Source: Cognatishimia maritima
Lineage (GTDB): Bacteria; Pseudomonadota; Alphaproteobacteria; Rhodobacterales; Rhodobacteraceae
Direction of reading: 5' to 3'
Length of the DNA: 64,000 nucleotides
Assembly (NCBI RefSeq): GCF_900129685.1
Contig: NZ_FQWM01000003.1
Location: forward strand, 195,745 to 259,744
Shown: positions 33,238 to 42,684 of the stretch, piece by piece
Numbering within the stretch: position 1 is the first letter of the stretch
Layout of the letters: each line of letters opens with the position of its first letter
The notes under the pieces: model-generated
Told to the model about the DNA's origin: nothing
The model's database searches: none
Seen by the model: only the letters and a program-made list of their open reading frames with translations
Made by a program: the position numbers and the translations under genes

Positions 33238-34642
33238 TCAGGATCGTTTCTTCCCCGCTGATCCAACGACGCGCAGTATTGCCCGCCGTCTGTACAAAGA
33301 AATCGCTGAACTGCCGCTGGTTTGTCCCCATGGGCACACCAACCCCGCTTGGTTTGCGACAAATGAAAAGTTTACTGACCCGGCAGAGCTTCTTGTCACA
33401 CCTGACCACTACATTTTACGCATGTTGGTTTCTCTGGGCATTGATCATGCCATGTTGGGCGTCGCTACAAAGGATGGAGCGCCAACAAATATCGATGGGA
33501 GACAGATCTGGCGGTTGGTCGCAGAAAACTTCTACCTGTTCCGTTCCACCCCTGTCCGTCACTGGATGGACCACACGCTAGAAACCTTGTTTGGCATTGA
33601 CGCGCCACTGACCGCATCAAATGCCGATAAAAGCTATGATACCATTGCCGAAGCTCTGCAAACCGACGCCTTTAGGCCGCGTGCGTTGTATGATCGGTTT
33701 AACATTGAAGTCATCGCCACTACGGATTCCTGTCTGGACGACCTCCAGCACCACGCAACTGTAAAAGACAGTGCTTGGAAAGGTCGCGTGATCCCCACGT
33801 ACCGCCCAGATTGCGTCACCGACCCTGACAGCCCGGGCTTTCTTCAATCGCTTGCGGCACTTGGCGACCTCACCGGCGAGGACACTTTTACCTGGCAGGG
33901 ATTGTTGGGCGCCCATAGAAAACGCCGCAAGCTGTTTATCGAATTTGGAGCAACGGCGACGGATCATGGGCACCCCACGGCCTTGACCTGCGATCTTTCA
34001 CCAAGCGAATGCAAAGCGCTGTTTGCAGATATCTGCACAGGACGCGCCACGTCGGAGCAAAAAGAACAGTTCCGTGGTCAGATGCTGACCGAAATGGCCC
34101 GTATGAGCCTGGAAGATGGGCTTGTGATGCAGCTCCATGTTGGCTCTGTGCGCAACCACAGTACCGAAATATTTAAGCGGTTCGGCCCCGACATGGGCTT
34201 TGACATTCCATCGAGGGTCAACTTTGTGCACGCGCTGCGTCCATTGCTGAATGCACATGGACATGACCCGCGCCTGTCGCTGATTGTCTTTACTTTGGAC
34301 GAAAGCGTCTATGGCCGCGAACTGGCACCGCTGGCCGCAGCTTACCCCTGTTTACGCCTCGGACCAGCTTGGTGGTTTTTTGACAGCCCAGACGGGATGC
34401 GGCGTTACCGCGAAATCACAACCGAAACCGCAGGCTACTACAACACTGCTGGCTTCAACGACGACACGCGCGCTTTGCCGTCCATTCCTGCACGGCACGA
34501 TCTGGCACGGCGCATCGACTGTGCGTTCCTTGCGCGACAAGTTGCGGAAGCACGCCTTGGCGAAGACGAAGCCGCTGAAGTCATTGTGGAGCTCTCTTAC
34601 CATCTTGCAAAACGGGCATATCGTCTGGGGGAAAATCCATGA
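33227..34642 (+). CDS. uxaC: Glucuronate/galacturonate isomerase
   Basis: A 471-residue amidohydrolase-fold enzyme that isomerises D-glucuronate to D-fructuronate and D-galacturonate to D-tagaturonate. LPLVCPHGHTNPAWFATN near residue 30 is the UxaC metal-site signature; further marks are RPTPVRHWMDHTLE-like FRSTPVRHWMDHTL, VIPTYRPD and MQLHVGSVRNHS. The length is normal for UxaC. Translation may start at either of two adjacent ATGs (33227/33230). Overlaps on both sides place it firmly in the operon. Confidence 0.93.
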   Translation: MMLDQDRFFPADPTTRSIARRLYKEIAELPLVCPHGHTNPAWFATNEKFTDPAELLVTPDHYILRMLVSLGIDHAMLGVATKDGAPTNIDGRQIWRLVAENFYLFRSTPVRHWMDHTLETLFGIDAPLTASNADKSYDTIAEALQTDAFRPRALYDRFNIEVIATTDSCLDDLQHHATVKDSAWKGRVIPTYRPDCVTDPDSPGFLQSLAALGDLTGEDTFTWQGLLGAHRKRRKLFIEFGATATDHGHPTALTCDLSPSECKALFADICTGRATSEQKEQFRGQMLTEMARMSLEDGLVMQLHVGSVRNHSTEIFKRFGPDMGFDIPSRVNFVHALRPLLNAHGHDPRLSLIVFTLDESVYGRELAPLAAAYPCLRLGPAWWFFDSPDGMRRYREITTETAGYYNTAGFNDDTRALPSIPARHDLARRIDCAFLARQVAEARLGEDEAAEVIVELSYHLAKRAYRLGENP

Positions 34643-35862
34643 AGCACACGTGGCGGTGGTTTGGACCTGCAGACATTGTTAGCATTTCAGACATTGAACA
34701 GGCTGGCGCCCACGGCGTGGTCAGTGCATTGCATCACATTCCCAGCGGTCACATCTGGCCGGAGGATGAGATATCAAAGCGCATCCAAGAAATCGGCACA
34801 CGGCCGGACGGTACAGCGTCCGCGCTAACCTGGGATGTTGTGGAAAGCCTTCCAGTTTCAGAGGACATCAAACGGCGCGATGGGAACTGGCAGCAGCATA
34901 TCGCAAACTACAAATCGAGCCTAAGAAACCTGTCACGCGCAGGTCTTAAGGTGATTTGCTACAACTTTATGCCCGTCCTTGATTGGACGCGGACGGACCT
35001 TGCATGGCGGCTTCCAAATGGGTCGACATGCATGCGGTTTGACCACATCGATTTTGCGGTTTTTGACCTGCTGATCCTGAAGCGACCCGGTGCGGAAGCA
35101 GATTTCGATGCCGCGACACAAACGCTAGCGCAGAACCGTTTTGCTGCCATGTCAGACTCCGAAAAAGATGCCCTTACCGCAAACATTATCAAAGGATTGC
35201 CCGGGGCGAACCAGACGCTGACATTTGCCACTTTCAAAGATCATCTCGACAGTTATCGGGGTGTTAGCGCCGCGGATCTGAAGGCCAATCTCTTCGCGTT
35301 CCTAAATGAAATCATACCTGTCGCAGAAGATCTGGGTTTGCGCTTGTGCTGTCACCCTGACGACCCGCCATTTGGCCTTTTGGGCTTGCCAAGGATCATG
35401 TCTACAGAGGCGGACTACAAACAACTTGTTGACGCGTTGGATAGCACCGCCAATGGGATCACACTCTGCAGCGGCTCGCTCGGGGTCCATCCAGAAAACG
35501 ATCTTGCTGGAATGATGCGGCGGCTTGGACATCGCGTTCACTTTCTGCATCTGCGGAATGTTCGGCGTGAGGGCGAGGCCTTCCCCGGATCGTTTCACGA
35601 GGCCGCACATTTGGAAGGCAACACCGACATGGTGGCGCTGATACAGGCCGTGCTTGAAGAAGAGCGGGCGCGCAAAGAGAGCGGCAGACCCGACCACCAA
35701 ATACCCATGCGACCCGATCACGGGCATCAAATCGGGGATGATTTCAGACGGACCGCTCAGCCTGGATACCCCTATGTAGGCCGTCTGCGCGGGCTCGCAG
35801 AGCTACGCGGCATCGAGGCAGCCCTGACCGGGCTGAATGGGCACGGCGGAGAGATCGCATGA
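34639..35862 (+). CDS. uxuA: Mannonate dehydratase
   Basis: A 407-residue UxuA-family TIM-barrel enzyme that dehydrates D-mannonate to 2-keto-3-deoxy-gluconate. Landmarks are TWRWFGPAD at the N-terminus, VCYNFMPVLDWTRT-like VICYNFMPVLDWTRTDL, LCCHPDDPPF with metal-binding Cys/His and RPDHGHQ near the C-terminus. It overlaps uxaC and uxuB as ATGA. Typical bacterial length. Confidence 0.93.
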   Translation: MKHTWRWFGPADIVSISDIEQAGAHGVVSALHHIPSGHIWPEDEISKRIQEIGTRPDGTASALTWDVVESLPVSEDIKRRDGNWQQHIANYKSSLRNLSRAGLKVICYNFMPVLDWTRTDLAWRLPNGSTCMRFDHIDFAVFDLLILKRPGAEADFDAATQTLAQNRFAAMSDSEKDALTANIIKGLPGANQTLTFATFKDHLDSYRGVSAADLKANLFAFLNEIIPVAEDLGLRLCCHPDDPPFGLLGLPRIMSTEADYKQLVDALDSTANGITLCSGSLGVHPENDLAGMMRRLGHRVHFLHLRNVRREGEAFPGSFHEAAHLEGNTDMVALIQAVLEEERARKESGRPDHQIPMRPDHGHQIGDDFRRTAQPGYPYVGRLRGLAELRGIEAALTGLNGHGGEIA

Positions 35863-37337
35863 CTGATGCTTTGCTAAAATTCTCAGACCACAAAAACGAT
35901 CTCGACTATGATCCAGACGCGCACGCAGTAGGGATCGTACACATTGGAATTGGTGCATTCCATCGCGCCCACCAAGCTGTCTATACAGACGATGTCCTCG
36001 CCAAATTCGGCGGCGACTGGCGTATTTTGGGAGTCAGCCTGCGCAGTGCTGAAACGGCCAATGCTCTTAATGAACAAAATGGCCACTATCATCTGGTCAT
36101 AAGACCCAACGACACCGAGGAACCGCAGTTCAGGGTCATCCGTTCTGTGGCCGGTGTCCTAGCTGCCGCCAACGGCATCGACCCCATCGTCGAAGCCATG
36201 GCGCAGCCAAACGTGCGCATTGTGAGTTTGACCATTACGGAAAAGGCCTATTGCCTGGAGCGTGCGACAGGGAAACTTGACGTTTCTGACCCGGCAATTG
36301 CCCATGATTTGAAAAATCCAGATGCACCGCGTTCAGCCGTCGGGCTTATTGTTCGTGCCTTGCAAATCAGACAAGCCCGAGGCCTTGATCCGTTTACGGC
36401 AATGTCTTGTGATAATTTGCCTGACAATGGGCTACTGTTGAAAAAAGCGGTTTTGTCCTTCGCCCAATGTGTTGACACCAAACTGGCGAATTGGATCGAA
36501 GAAACGACACGGTTTCCAAGCACAATGGTGGATCGCATCACACCCGCAACCACCGATGCCCTTATCTCAGAAGTCCAAACATCGACCGGGATATCTGATC
36601 GCGCACCGATCGAGACCGAGGCGTTCTCGCAATGGGTGATCGAAGACAGCTTTAGTTCCGGACGACCTGCGTGGGACTCGGTTGGCGTGATGTTTACGCG
36701 CGATATTCGACCTTATGAAGAGATGAAATTACGCATGCTGAATGGCGCCCATTCGCTTATGGCATATACAGGATTTCTTTCGCGCTGCCGCTATGTCCGA
36801 GACGCAATGTCAGACACACGCATTGCTGCGCTCATTGAAATGCACATCCGGGCCGCTTCGCGGACGTTGGCGCAAATTGATGGTGTGGACTATGAGCAAT
36901 ATGGCCGAGCGCTGATCAATCGCTTCAAAAACCCAAACATCGCGCACGAAACCTACCAAATTGCCATGGATGGAAGCCAGAAGATGCCGCAGCGCATTTT
37001 CGAGCCTGCGCTTCATGCTTTGGAGCACGACGGCGATATCCGCACCTTTGCCTTCGCGACAGCCATCTGGATCAAGTACCTGATCGGTCGGCACGACGAT
37101 GGCGACTCTTACGCCCTGCGTGATCCAAGGGAAGCAGAGTTTGCTGCGCTTTGCACCCTGCACTCTGACAATGCTGAAGGCTTGGTCAAAGCAATTTTCG
37201 ACCTTCCCGATCTTGTCCCTGCGCAACTCGCCCAGAGCCTTAGATTTCAAGAGATGGTTCAGTCGAAGCTCGTCAAGATCATGCGCCAAGGCATAACCGA
37301 AACCATAGAAGACATGGTGGGAGATAAAAATGGCTAG
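35859..37337 (+). CDS. uxuB: Fructuronate reductase (mannitol dehydrogenase family)
   Basis: A 492-residue polyol-specific long-chain dehydrogenase. The N-terminal Rossmann region is VHIGIGAFHRAHQA; the catalytic segment EEMKLRMLNGAHSLMAY holds the conserved lysine, asparagine and histidine. It reduces D-fructuronate to D-mannonate with NADH, linking UxaC and UxuA. Tagaturonate reductase or mannitol dehydrogenase activity are alternatives within the family; the operon favours UxuB. Confidence 0.88.
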   Translation: MTDALLKFSDHKNDLDYDPDAHAVGIVHIGIGAFHRAHQAVYTDDVLAKFGGDWRILGVSLRSAETANALNEQNGHYHLVIRPNDTEEPQFRVIRSVAGVLAAANGIDPIVEAMAQPNVRIVSLTITEKAYCLERATGKLDVSDPAIAHDLKNPDAPRSAVGLIVRALQIRQARGLDPFTAMSCDNLPDNGLLLKKAVLSFAQCVDTKLANWIEETTRFPSTMVDRITPATTDALISEVQTSTGISDRAPIETEAFSQWVIEDSFSSGRPAWDSVGVMFTRDIRPYEEMKLRMLNGAHSLMAYTGFLSRCRYVRDAMSDTRIAALIEMHIRAASRTLAQIDGVDYEQYGRALINRFKNPNIAHETYQIAMDGSQKMPQRIFEPALHALEHDGDIRTFAFATAIWIKYLIGRHDDGDSYALRDPREAEFAALCTLHSDNAEGLVKAIFDLPDLVPAQLAQSLRFQEMVQSKLVKIMRQGITETIEDMVGDKNG

Positions 37338-38391
37338 CAACACCCAAAATAGGGACGCAAATTCCCCAATGCGACTGGCTGTAATCGGGCTGGGCATGGC
37401 GTCAAAGCCCCATCTCGCTGCGTTAAAGCAACTGTCTCAAGACGTTGTTGTTGCAGGAGTTTATACGCGCAACCCGCAACGTCGTGCTGACGTTGCGCAG
37501 GAAACCGGATGGCCCGCGTTTTCGGACATTCAGTCGATTTGCGACGCAAAAGACATCGACGGAGCCATCGTAATCACCCCTCCGAACGCGCGGAAAGACA
37601 TTGTTGCGCCACTCGCCGCAGCGGGCAAACACATTCTGATGGAAAAGCCGGTTGAGCGCACATTGGCAGGGGCGGCGGAAATTGTGCAAATCTGCGAAAC
37701 CGCAGGTGTGACGCTTGGTGTCGTTTTTCAGCACCGTTATCGGTTGGGGGCGAAGACCCTGACAGACCTGGTGCGATCAGGAAAACTTGGCCAAATTTAC
37801 CTCGCGCGCGTCACGGTTCCATGGTGGCGTGACCAATCCTATTACGATCATGCGGGCCGCGGGAGCTACGAATTTGACGGCGGAGGCGTCCTGATCACAC
37901 AGGCCATCCATGTCCTTGATCTGATGCTAAGCCTGACAGGTCCTGTCAAAACAGTCTCCGCTCTCGCAGGCACAACCCCTCTGCACAAAATGGAAGCCGA
38001 AGACTTTGCAGCCGCCGGATTGCGATTTGCGTCTGGTGCGCTTGGCTCGATTGTCGCGACAACTGCCAGCTTCCCCGGCGGCGCAGAGTCGCTCGAACTC
38101 GACACAGAACATGCGTCGGTGCGGCTGACCGCAGGTGAATTGGTGGTTCATTGGCGCGATGGCCAAATCGAAAAAACCGGCGAAGTGACCGGCACGGGCG
38201 GCGGCAGTGATCCAATGGATTTCCCCTGCGAGTGGCACAGAGATTTGATCGCAGATTTTGCAGCGAGCTGGCGCAATGGCGAAGCGCCTCTGATCACAGG
38301 CCGAACCTCGCTTGAGGTGCATCGCCTGATTGATGCAATCGAGCGTTCCGCAAAAAGCGGATGCCGAGAAACGGTCGAGGGCCAGACATGA
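37330..38391 (+). CDS. Gfo/Idh/MocA-family oxidoreductase in the hexuronate operon
   Basis: A 353-residue NAD(P)-dependent oxidoreductase: Rossmann loop VIGLGMASKPHLAAL near residue 18, LMEKPVERTL with the conserved lysine, and GGGVLITQAIHVLDLML in the active-site region. Overlaps uxuB by eight bases and the next Gfo/Idh gene by four. It may oxidise a uronate, uronate ester, or the reducing sugar of an oligouronide, or reduce a side product. Function is not established by sequence. Confidence 0.8.
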   Translation: MASNTQNRDANSPMRLAVIGLGMASKPHLAALKQLSQDVVVAGVYTRNPQRRADVAQETGWPAFSDIQSICDAKDIDGAIVITPPNARKDIVAPLAAAGKHILMEKPVERTLAGAAEIVQICETAGVTLGVVFQHRYRLGAKTLTDLVRSGKLGQIYLARVTVPWWRDQSYYDHAGRGSYEFDGGGVLITQAIHVLDLMLSLTGPVKTVSALAGTTPLHKMEAEDFAAAGLRFASGALGSIVATTASFPGGAESLELDTEHASVRLTAGELVVHWRDGQIEKTGEVTGTGGGSDPMDFPCEWHRDLIADFAASWRNGEAPLITGRTSLEVHRLIDAIERSAKSGCRETVEGQT

Positions 38392-39419
38392 AACCTTTAA
38401 AGTTTGCAGCCATCGGGCTTGACCACAGACACATCTACGGCATGACAAAGGGCATGATTGACGCCGGTGCTGAGCTGTCCGCCTTTTGGACAGAGGGCAC
38501 GCCCGGACCACTGGCGGGGTTCTTAAAGCGTTTTCCCGATGCGAAAAGAGTGCCCGATCTGGCACAGATATTGGAAGATCAATCCATCTCGCTTGTTCTT
38601 ATCGCCGCCCCTCCTGCCGAAAGAGCGGTTTTGTCCATTCAGGCGATGCTGCACGGCAAAGACGTGATGATGGACAAGCCGGGGTGCCTGACGCCTGAGG
38701 AACTTGAGCAGATAGAGCACTGCATTCATTCCACCGGCCGCATCTGGAGCGTCAATTTTTCCGAGCGTTTCGAAGTCCCTGCCATCACACTTGTTGACAA
38801 ATTGCTCGCCGAGGGACGCATAGGCGACGTTGTTCATACTCTCTCCGTTGGCCCACACAGATTGAACGCACATATGCGTCCCGATTGGTTCTGGGACCCA
38901 AAGGATTACGGCGGCATTCTAGGAGACATCGGGACCCATCAGATAGACCAGTTCTTGCACTTTACAAAAGCAACTGACGCCACCGTTACGCGCGCAACCG
39001 TGGGTAACTTCAACACGCCGCAGCATCCTAGATTTCAAGATTTTGGCGAGATGAACCTGAGCAGTGCAACGGCACAAGGCTATGTGCGGCTCGACTGGTA
39101 CACGCCGGACGCGGCCCCAAACTGGGGCGATGGTCGGCTGACCATATTGGGCACCGAAGGTTACATTGAAATTCGCAAATACATGGATATTGCGGGACGC
39201 CCGGGTACAGACCACGTCTTCCTAGTGAATGGCTCCGAGTGCACCTACTTGGATGGGTCCGATGCCGGCACCCCCTACTTCGTGCGTCTGCGCAATGACA
39301 TCGAGAATCGCACTGAAAGCGCCTGCCCACAGGATCACACACTGCGCGTGATGCGGTTGGCGCTTGAGGCACAGAACCAAGCAATCAGGCTTGGCAATTT
39401 GGCAAACGAGCCAACCTAG
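38388..39419 (+). CDS. Atypical Gfo/Idh/MocA-family protein
   Basis: A 343-residue protein with the family fold but an altered N-terminus: AAIGLDHRHIYGM replaces the GxGxxG loop, and MMDKPG replaces EKP, keeping the lysine. GGILGDIGTHQIDQFLHF aligns with the usual catalytic region and retains the aspartate and histidine. Cofactor binding may differ from its neighbour. ATG at 38388 overlaps the previous stop as ATGA; an upstream in-frame ATG at 38361 lies inside that gene. Role in hexuronate metabolism is inferred from position. Confidence 0.75.
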   Translation: MKPLKFAAIGLDHRHIYGMTKGMIDAGAELSAFWTEGTPGPLAGFLKRFPDAKRVPDLAQILEDQSISLVLIAAPPAERAVLSIQAMLHGKDVMMDKPGCLTPEELEQIEHCIHSTGRIWSVNFSERFEVPAITLVDKLLAEGRIGDVVHTLSVGPHRLNAHMRPDWFWDPKDYGGILGDIGTHQIDQFLHFTKATDATVTRATVGNFNTPQHPRFQDFGEMNLSSATAQGYVRLDWYTPDAAPNWGDGRLTILGTEGYIEIRKYMDIAGRPGTDHVFLVNGSECTYLDGSDAGTPYFVRLRNDIENRTESACPQDHTLRVMRLALEAQNQAIRLGNLANEPT

Positions 39420-39442
39420 ACATTGAAAGTGGAGGAGAGACT

Positions 39443-40429
39443 ATGAAGATGAAACATATGATTACCGCAGCGCTGACCTCGATTGTTATGGCCAGCCCTG
39501 CGCTCGCAGATTGGCCCGAAAAGCCAATTCAGCTGATCGTGCCTTGGGGCGCGGGCGGGGCAACTGATCAGGTCACACGGGTTGTCGCGTCCGAGCTTGA
39601 GGAGGCGCTTGGACAAAGCATTGTGGTCGTGAACCAACCGGGTGCATCTGGCTCGATTGGCAGCCAAGCCGCTTGGGACGCGCCGCATGATGGCTACACC
39701 TGGACGGCGGGTGCCGCAAAGGACCTTGGGACATATGCCGTGACCGGCAAAATGGACACCTCGATCAAGGACTGGGACCTCTATCTGAACTCTGCTTTGG
39801 CCAGCGTCATCTCGGTCCCTGCAGATTCTGACATCGACACGATCGAAGACTTTGTCGAAGCCTTGAAAGCGGGCGGTTTGTCTGTTGGAACGTCGGGCGT
39901 GAACTCGGCGGGTCATTCGGCCATCGAAGCGATCTCCAATGCCGTTGGCGGCAGCTATATCCACGCCACATATGACGGCGGTGCGGCGGCAGTTCTGTCA
40001 ACGGTCTCGGGTGAAACTCAGGCCACCACCCAGCTGATTTCCGAGCAAATCGATATGCTGCGTGGCGGTAAACTGAAGCCCATCGCGATCTTGTCGGATG
40101 GGGACGCGGATGTGCCCGGTGTCGGCGTTATTCCGTCTATCTCTGGCAGCCTGCCGGATGTGCCGGTTGCGCCGATCTACTTCGGTATCTTCGTGCCCGG
40201 TGACGTGCCAGAAGACGTTTCTGCCAAAATTGACGCGGCTTGGGCAGGCCTAGCAACTTCTGAGGCTCTTGCAGAGTACACCGAAGGTCGGGGGTCACTG
40301 ATGACGGTTCACTCTGGCGCAGAGGCGCAGGAGAAAGTCTGGTCTTCTATCCAGTTGAATGCTTGGTTGCTGCATGACGCCGGAACCTCTGTGACAAGCC
40401 CAGAAGACCTGGGAATTCCACGTCCATAA
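39443..40429 (+). CDS. tctC: Tripartite tricarboxylate transporter substrate-binding protein
   Basis: A 328-residue periplasmic protein of the TctC/Bug family. A signal peptide of about 22 residues ends MASPALA, then DWPEKPIQLIVPWGAGGATDQ, the classical Bug start with the carboxylate-binding loop. GVNSAGHSAIEAIS and a YDGGAAAVLSTVSG segment are also typical. The family binds carboxylates, which suits import of a free uronate. GGAGGAG precedes the ATG. The gene is separated from tctB by a terminator-like hairpin. Confidence 0.9.
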   Translation: MKMKHMITAALTSIVMASPALADWPEKPIQLIVPWGAGGATDQVTRVVASELEEALGQSIVVVNQPGASGSIGSQAAWDAPHDGYTWTAGAAKDLGTYAVTGKMDTSIKDWDLYLNSALASVISVPADSDIDTIEDFVEALKAGGLSVGTSGVNSAGHSAIEAISNAVGGSYIHATYDGGAAAVLSTVSGETQATTQLISEQIDMLRGGKLKPIAILSDGDADVPGVGVIPSISGSLPDVPVAPIYFGIFVPGDVPEDVSAKIDAAWAGLATSEALAEYTEGRGSLMTVHSGAEAQEKVWSSIQLNAWLLHDAGTSVTSPEDLGIPRP

Positions 40430-40436
40430 TAATGGT

Positions 40437-40465
40437 GGGCTGCCCTTGCCTTGGGCAGCCCTTTT
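40437..40465 (+). terminator. Intercistronic terminator-like hairpin between tctC and tctB
   Basis: A perfect 9-bp stem (GGGCTGCCC 40437-40445, GGGCAGCCC 40453-40461), loop of 7, followed by TTTT at 40462-40465. It looks like a partial rho-independent terminator lowering tctB/tctA expression relative to tctC. Confidence 0.75.
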
Positions 40466-40483
40466 CCAAGGGAGGAGAGCGAC

Positions 40484-40990
40484 ATGACAAATCACGCGTT
40501 GGATCGGATCTCTGGATTGGTCTTATGCGGCTTGGGGCTGTTCGTGGTCTTTGGCGCATGGTCGATGCCGCGATTTGAGGCGCAGGGCGCGTCGATTTAT
40601 CAGGCACCCGGACTCACGCCAGCGCTACTTGGAGCGGCACTGGCCCTTTGCGGTGCATTGCTAGCCTTTCGCAAAGCGCGTGCCGATGGCAAGTCGCATA
40701 GCTACTGGGACGCAATCGCCGGAACACCTCAGAACAGAAAACGCGCGCTTGCAGCACTTGCCCTTACGCTATCATACGGCGCGGTGCTCTTTGGCAACGT
40801 CCCCTTTCTGCTTGCAACCTTCCTCTTTGTTTTTGGCTTCGTCATCACCTTTGAGCATTGGTTGAGACCAGAAGAACGCGCGCCGCGCCATATCGGCAAA
40901 ACGATCGGTATTGCCAGCCTGCTGGGCATATCAACGGCCTTCCTGTGCCAGTACCTGTTTCAGACGCTTTTCCTCGTGCAACTTCCGTAG
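40484..40990 (+). CDS. tctB: Tripartite tricarboxylate transporter small membrane subunit
   Basis: A 168-residue inner-membrane protein with four hydrophobic segments (about residues 6-25, 40-60, 85-120 as a pair, 140-165), the TctB pattern. DRISGLVLCGLGLFVVFGA near the N-terminus and LFVFGFVITFEHW are characteristic. GGAGGAG at 40471-40477 places the start at 40484. TctB is poorly conserved; the assignment rests on size, topology and position between tctC and tctA. Confidence 0.85.
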   Translation: MTNHALDRISGLVLCGLGLFVVFGAWSMPRFEAQGASIYQAPGLTPALLGAALALCGALLAFRKARADGKSHSYWDAIAGTPQNRKRALAALALTLSYGAVLFGNVPFLLATFLFVFGFVITFEHWLRPEERAPRHIGKTIGIASLLGISTAFLCQYLFQTLFLVQLP

Positions 40991-40996
40991 GTAAAT

Positions 40997-42487
40997 ATGC
41001 CTGACTTCTCAGCTATCCTTACAGCTTTCTCTGCGGCCCTTTCGCTTGAGATGATGTTGATCACCATATGGGCCACGATCCTCGGGATCGTCTTCGGGAT
41101 GCTGCCGGGGCTTACAGCGACTATGGGTCTTGCTTTGCTGACCACGCTGACATTCAAGATGGAAAGCGTCGCGGCCATCACTGCCCTTCTCGGCCTTTAT
41201 GTTGGCGCGATCTATGGCGGCAGCCGCACGGCAATCATCCTGAACATGCCAGGCACGCCTGCAAGCGCGGCGACATCGCTGGACGGCTACCCCCTTGCCC
41301 GCCAATCCCGCGCCCGAGAGGCGTTGGGTCTGGCGACAATCGGTTCGTTTTTTGGCACGATGGTGGGGGTTATCCTGCTGCTCTTTACTGCACCGATCCT
41401 GGCCGATTACGCGTTGAATTTCGGGTCTTACGAATTCTTCTGGCTGGCTCTTTTTGGAGTCGTCATTTCAGGACGCTTGACCGCCATGGATGACCCCCTC
41501 AAGGGATGGATAGCGGGTTTTCTGGGGCTGATCATCGCTATGATTGGTCAGGAACAAGTGTTTGCCTATGCACGGTTTTCGTTTGATATCAAAGACCTGA
41601 CAGGTGGCGTCAGCTTGATCCCGGCCATGGTGGGGGCCTTTGGATTGGTCGAAATCCTGTCCAGCATCTCAAACTCAAAGACGCCGAAGCTGTCGCAGAA
41701 CAAAGGACGGCTGCTGCCTCAGGCGCGCGATCTTACAAGCAACGCGGGCACCATCGGGCGCTCTGGACTTGCGGGTACATTGATGGGGCTGATCCCCGGC
41801 GTCGGAGAGGACATCGGCGCATGGGTGTCCTACGCCATCGCTAAGCGCTTCAGCCGTTCCAAAGAGCTGTTTGGTAAAGGATCGACAGAAGGGTTGATCG
41901 CGGCCGAAACCGGCAATTCAGCCGCGGTTCCGGGTGCAATCATACCGGTGTTGACGCTTGCGATCCCCGGCTCTGCACCCTCTGCGGTGCTTCTGGCCGC
42001 CCTTGTCATCCACGGTGTTCAACCCGGACCTCTGATCATGCTGACGGGTGCTGATATGGTCTATAGCGTGGTCGCTGCTATTGTTCTCGCCGCTGTCGTT
42101 ATGACAATTGCAGGTGTCTTGCTGACGACGCCCCTATTGATGGTGCTGCGTATCCCACGGGAGCGCCTTCTTCCGATCATATTTGTGCTTTGCACAGTGG
42201 GCGCTTTCGCGATCGCGTCACGACCATTTGACGTCTGGACGATGCTAGCGTTCGGGGTGATCGGATTTGTCCTGAAACAGCTTAACTTTCCTATGGCTCC
42301 TTTGGTACTGGGTCTTGTGCTGGGTGAGTTGCTGGACAAAAGCCTGCGCAGAGGCTTGATACTGTCAGAGGGCTCTTTAGAGCCATTCTTCACACGCCCG
42401 ATCAGCGCTGTGCTGGCGGCAGCGACCATAATCAGCATTCTGTTGCTGGTGCTTCCGTTGTTTCGAAAGCAAGCCGCGCAGAGGTAA
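40997..42487 (+). CDS. tctA: Tripartite tricarboxylate transporter large membrane subunit
   Basis: A 496-residue inner-membrane protein with about eleven hydrophobic segments. GMLPGLTATMGLALLTTLTF near residue 29 and GGSRTAIILNMPGTPASAAT near residue 75 are the two TctA signature repeats; GLIPGVGEDIGAWVSYAIAK and GNSAAVPGAIIPVLTLAIPG are their second-half counterparts. It forms the transport channel with TctB. Last gene of the hexuronate operon; no strong terminator follows. Confidence 0.92.
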   Translation: MPDFSAILTAFSAALSLEMMLITIWATILGIVFGMLPGLTATMGLALLTTLTFKMESVAAITALLGLYVGAIYGGSRTAIILNMPGTPASAATSLDGYPLARQSRAREALGLATIGSFFGTMVGVILLLFTAPILADYALNFGSYEFFWLALFGVVISGRLTAMDDPLKGWIAGFLGLIIAMIGQEQVFAYARFSFDIKDLTGGVSLIPAMVGAFGLVEILSSISNSKTPKLSQNKGRLLPQARDLTSNAGTIGRSGLAGTLMGLIPGVGEDIGAWVSYAIAKRFSRSKELFGKGSTEGLIAAETGNSAAVPGAIIPVLTLAIPGSAPSAVLLAALVIHGVQPGPLIMLTGADMVYSVVAAIVLAAVVMTIAGVLLTTPLLMVLRIPRERLLPIIFVLCTVGAFAIASRPFDVWTMLAFGVIGFVLKQLNFPMAPLVLGLVLGELLDKSLRRGLILSEGSLEPFFTRPISAVLAAATIISILLLVLPLFRKQAAQR

Positions 42488-42684
42488 CGCGCGGCTGGTT
42501 GCCTTAACAAGAGAACATGTTTTGCGGCGCTCTCAGTAACATGAAAGCACCGGTGCAGGCTCTCTTTGGGCGCACACATTTTGTGTCGCCGCTTATCATG
42601 TTCTTTATGACTGCGCTGTGCCCTGCCCCGTTGATGAAGCGGGAGCACAGCGCCAAAAGCCACCATGCGATGCCTTGATCGGTG

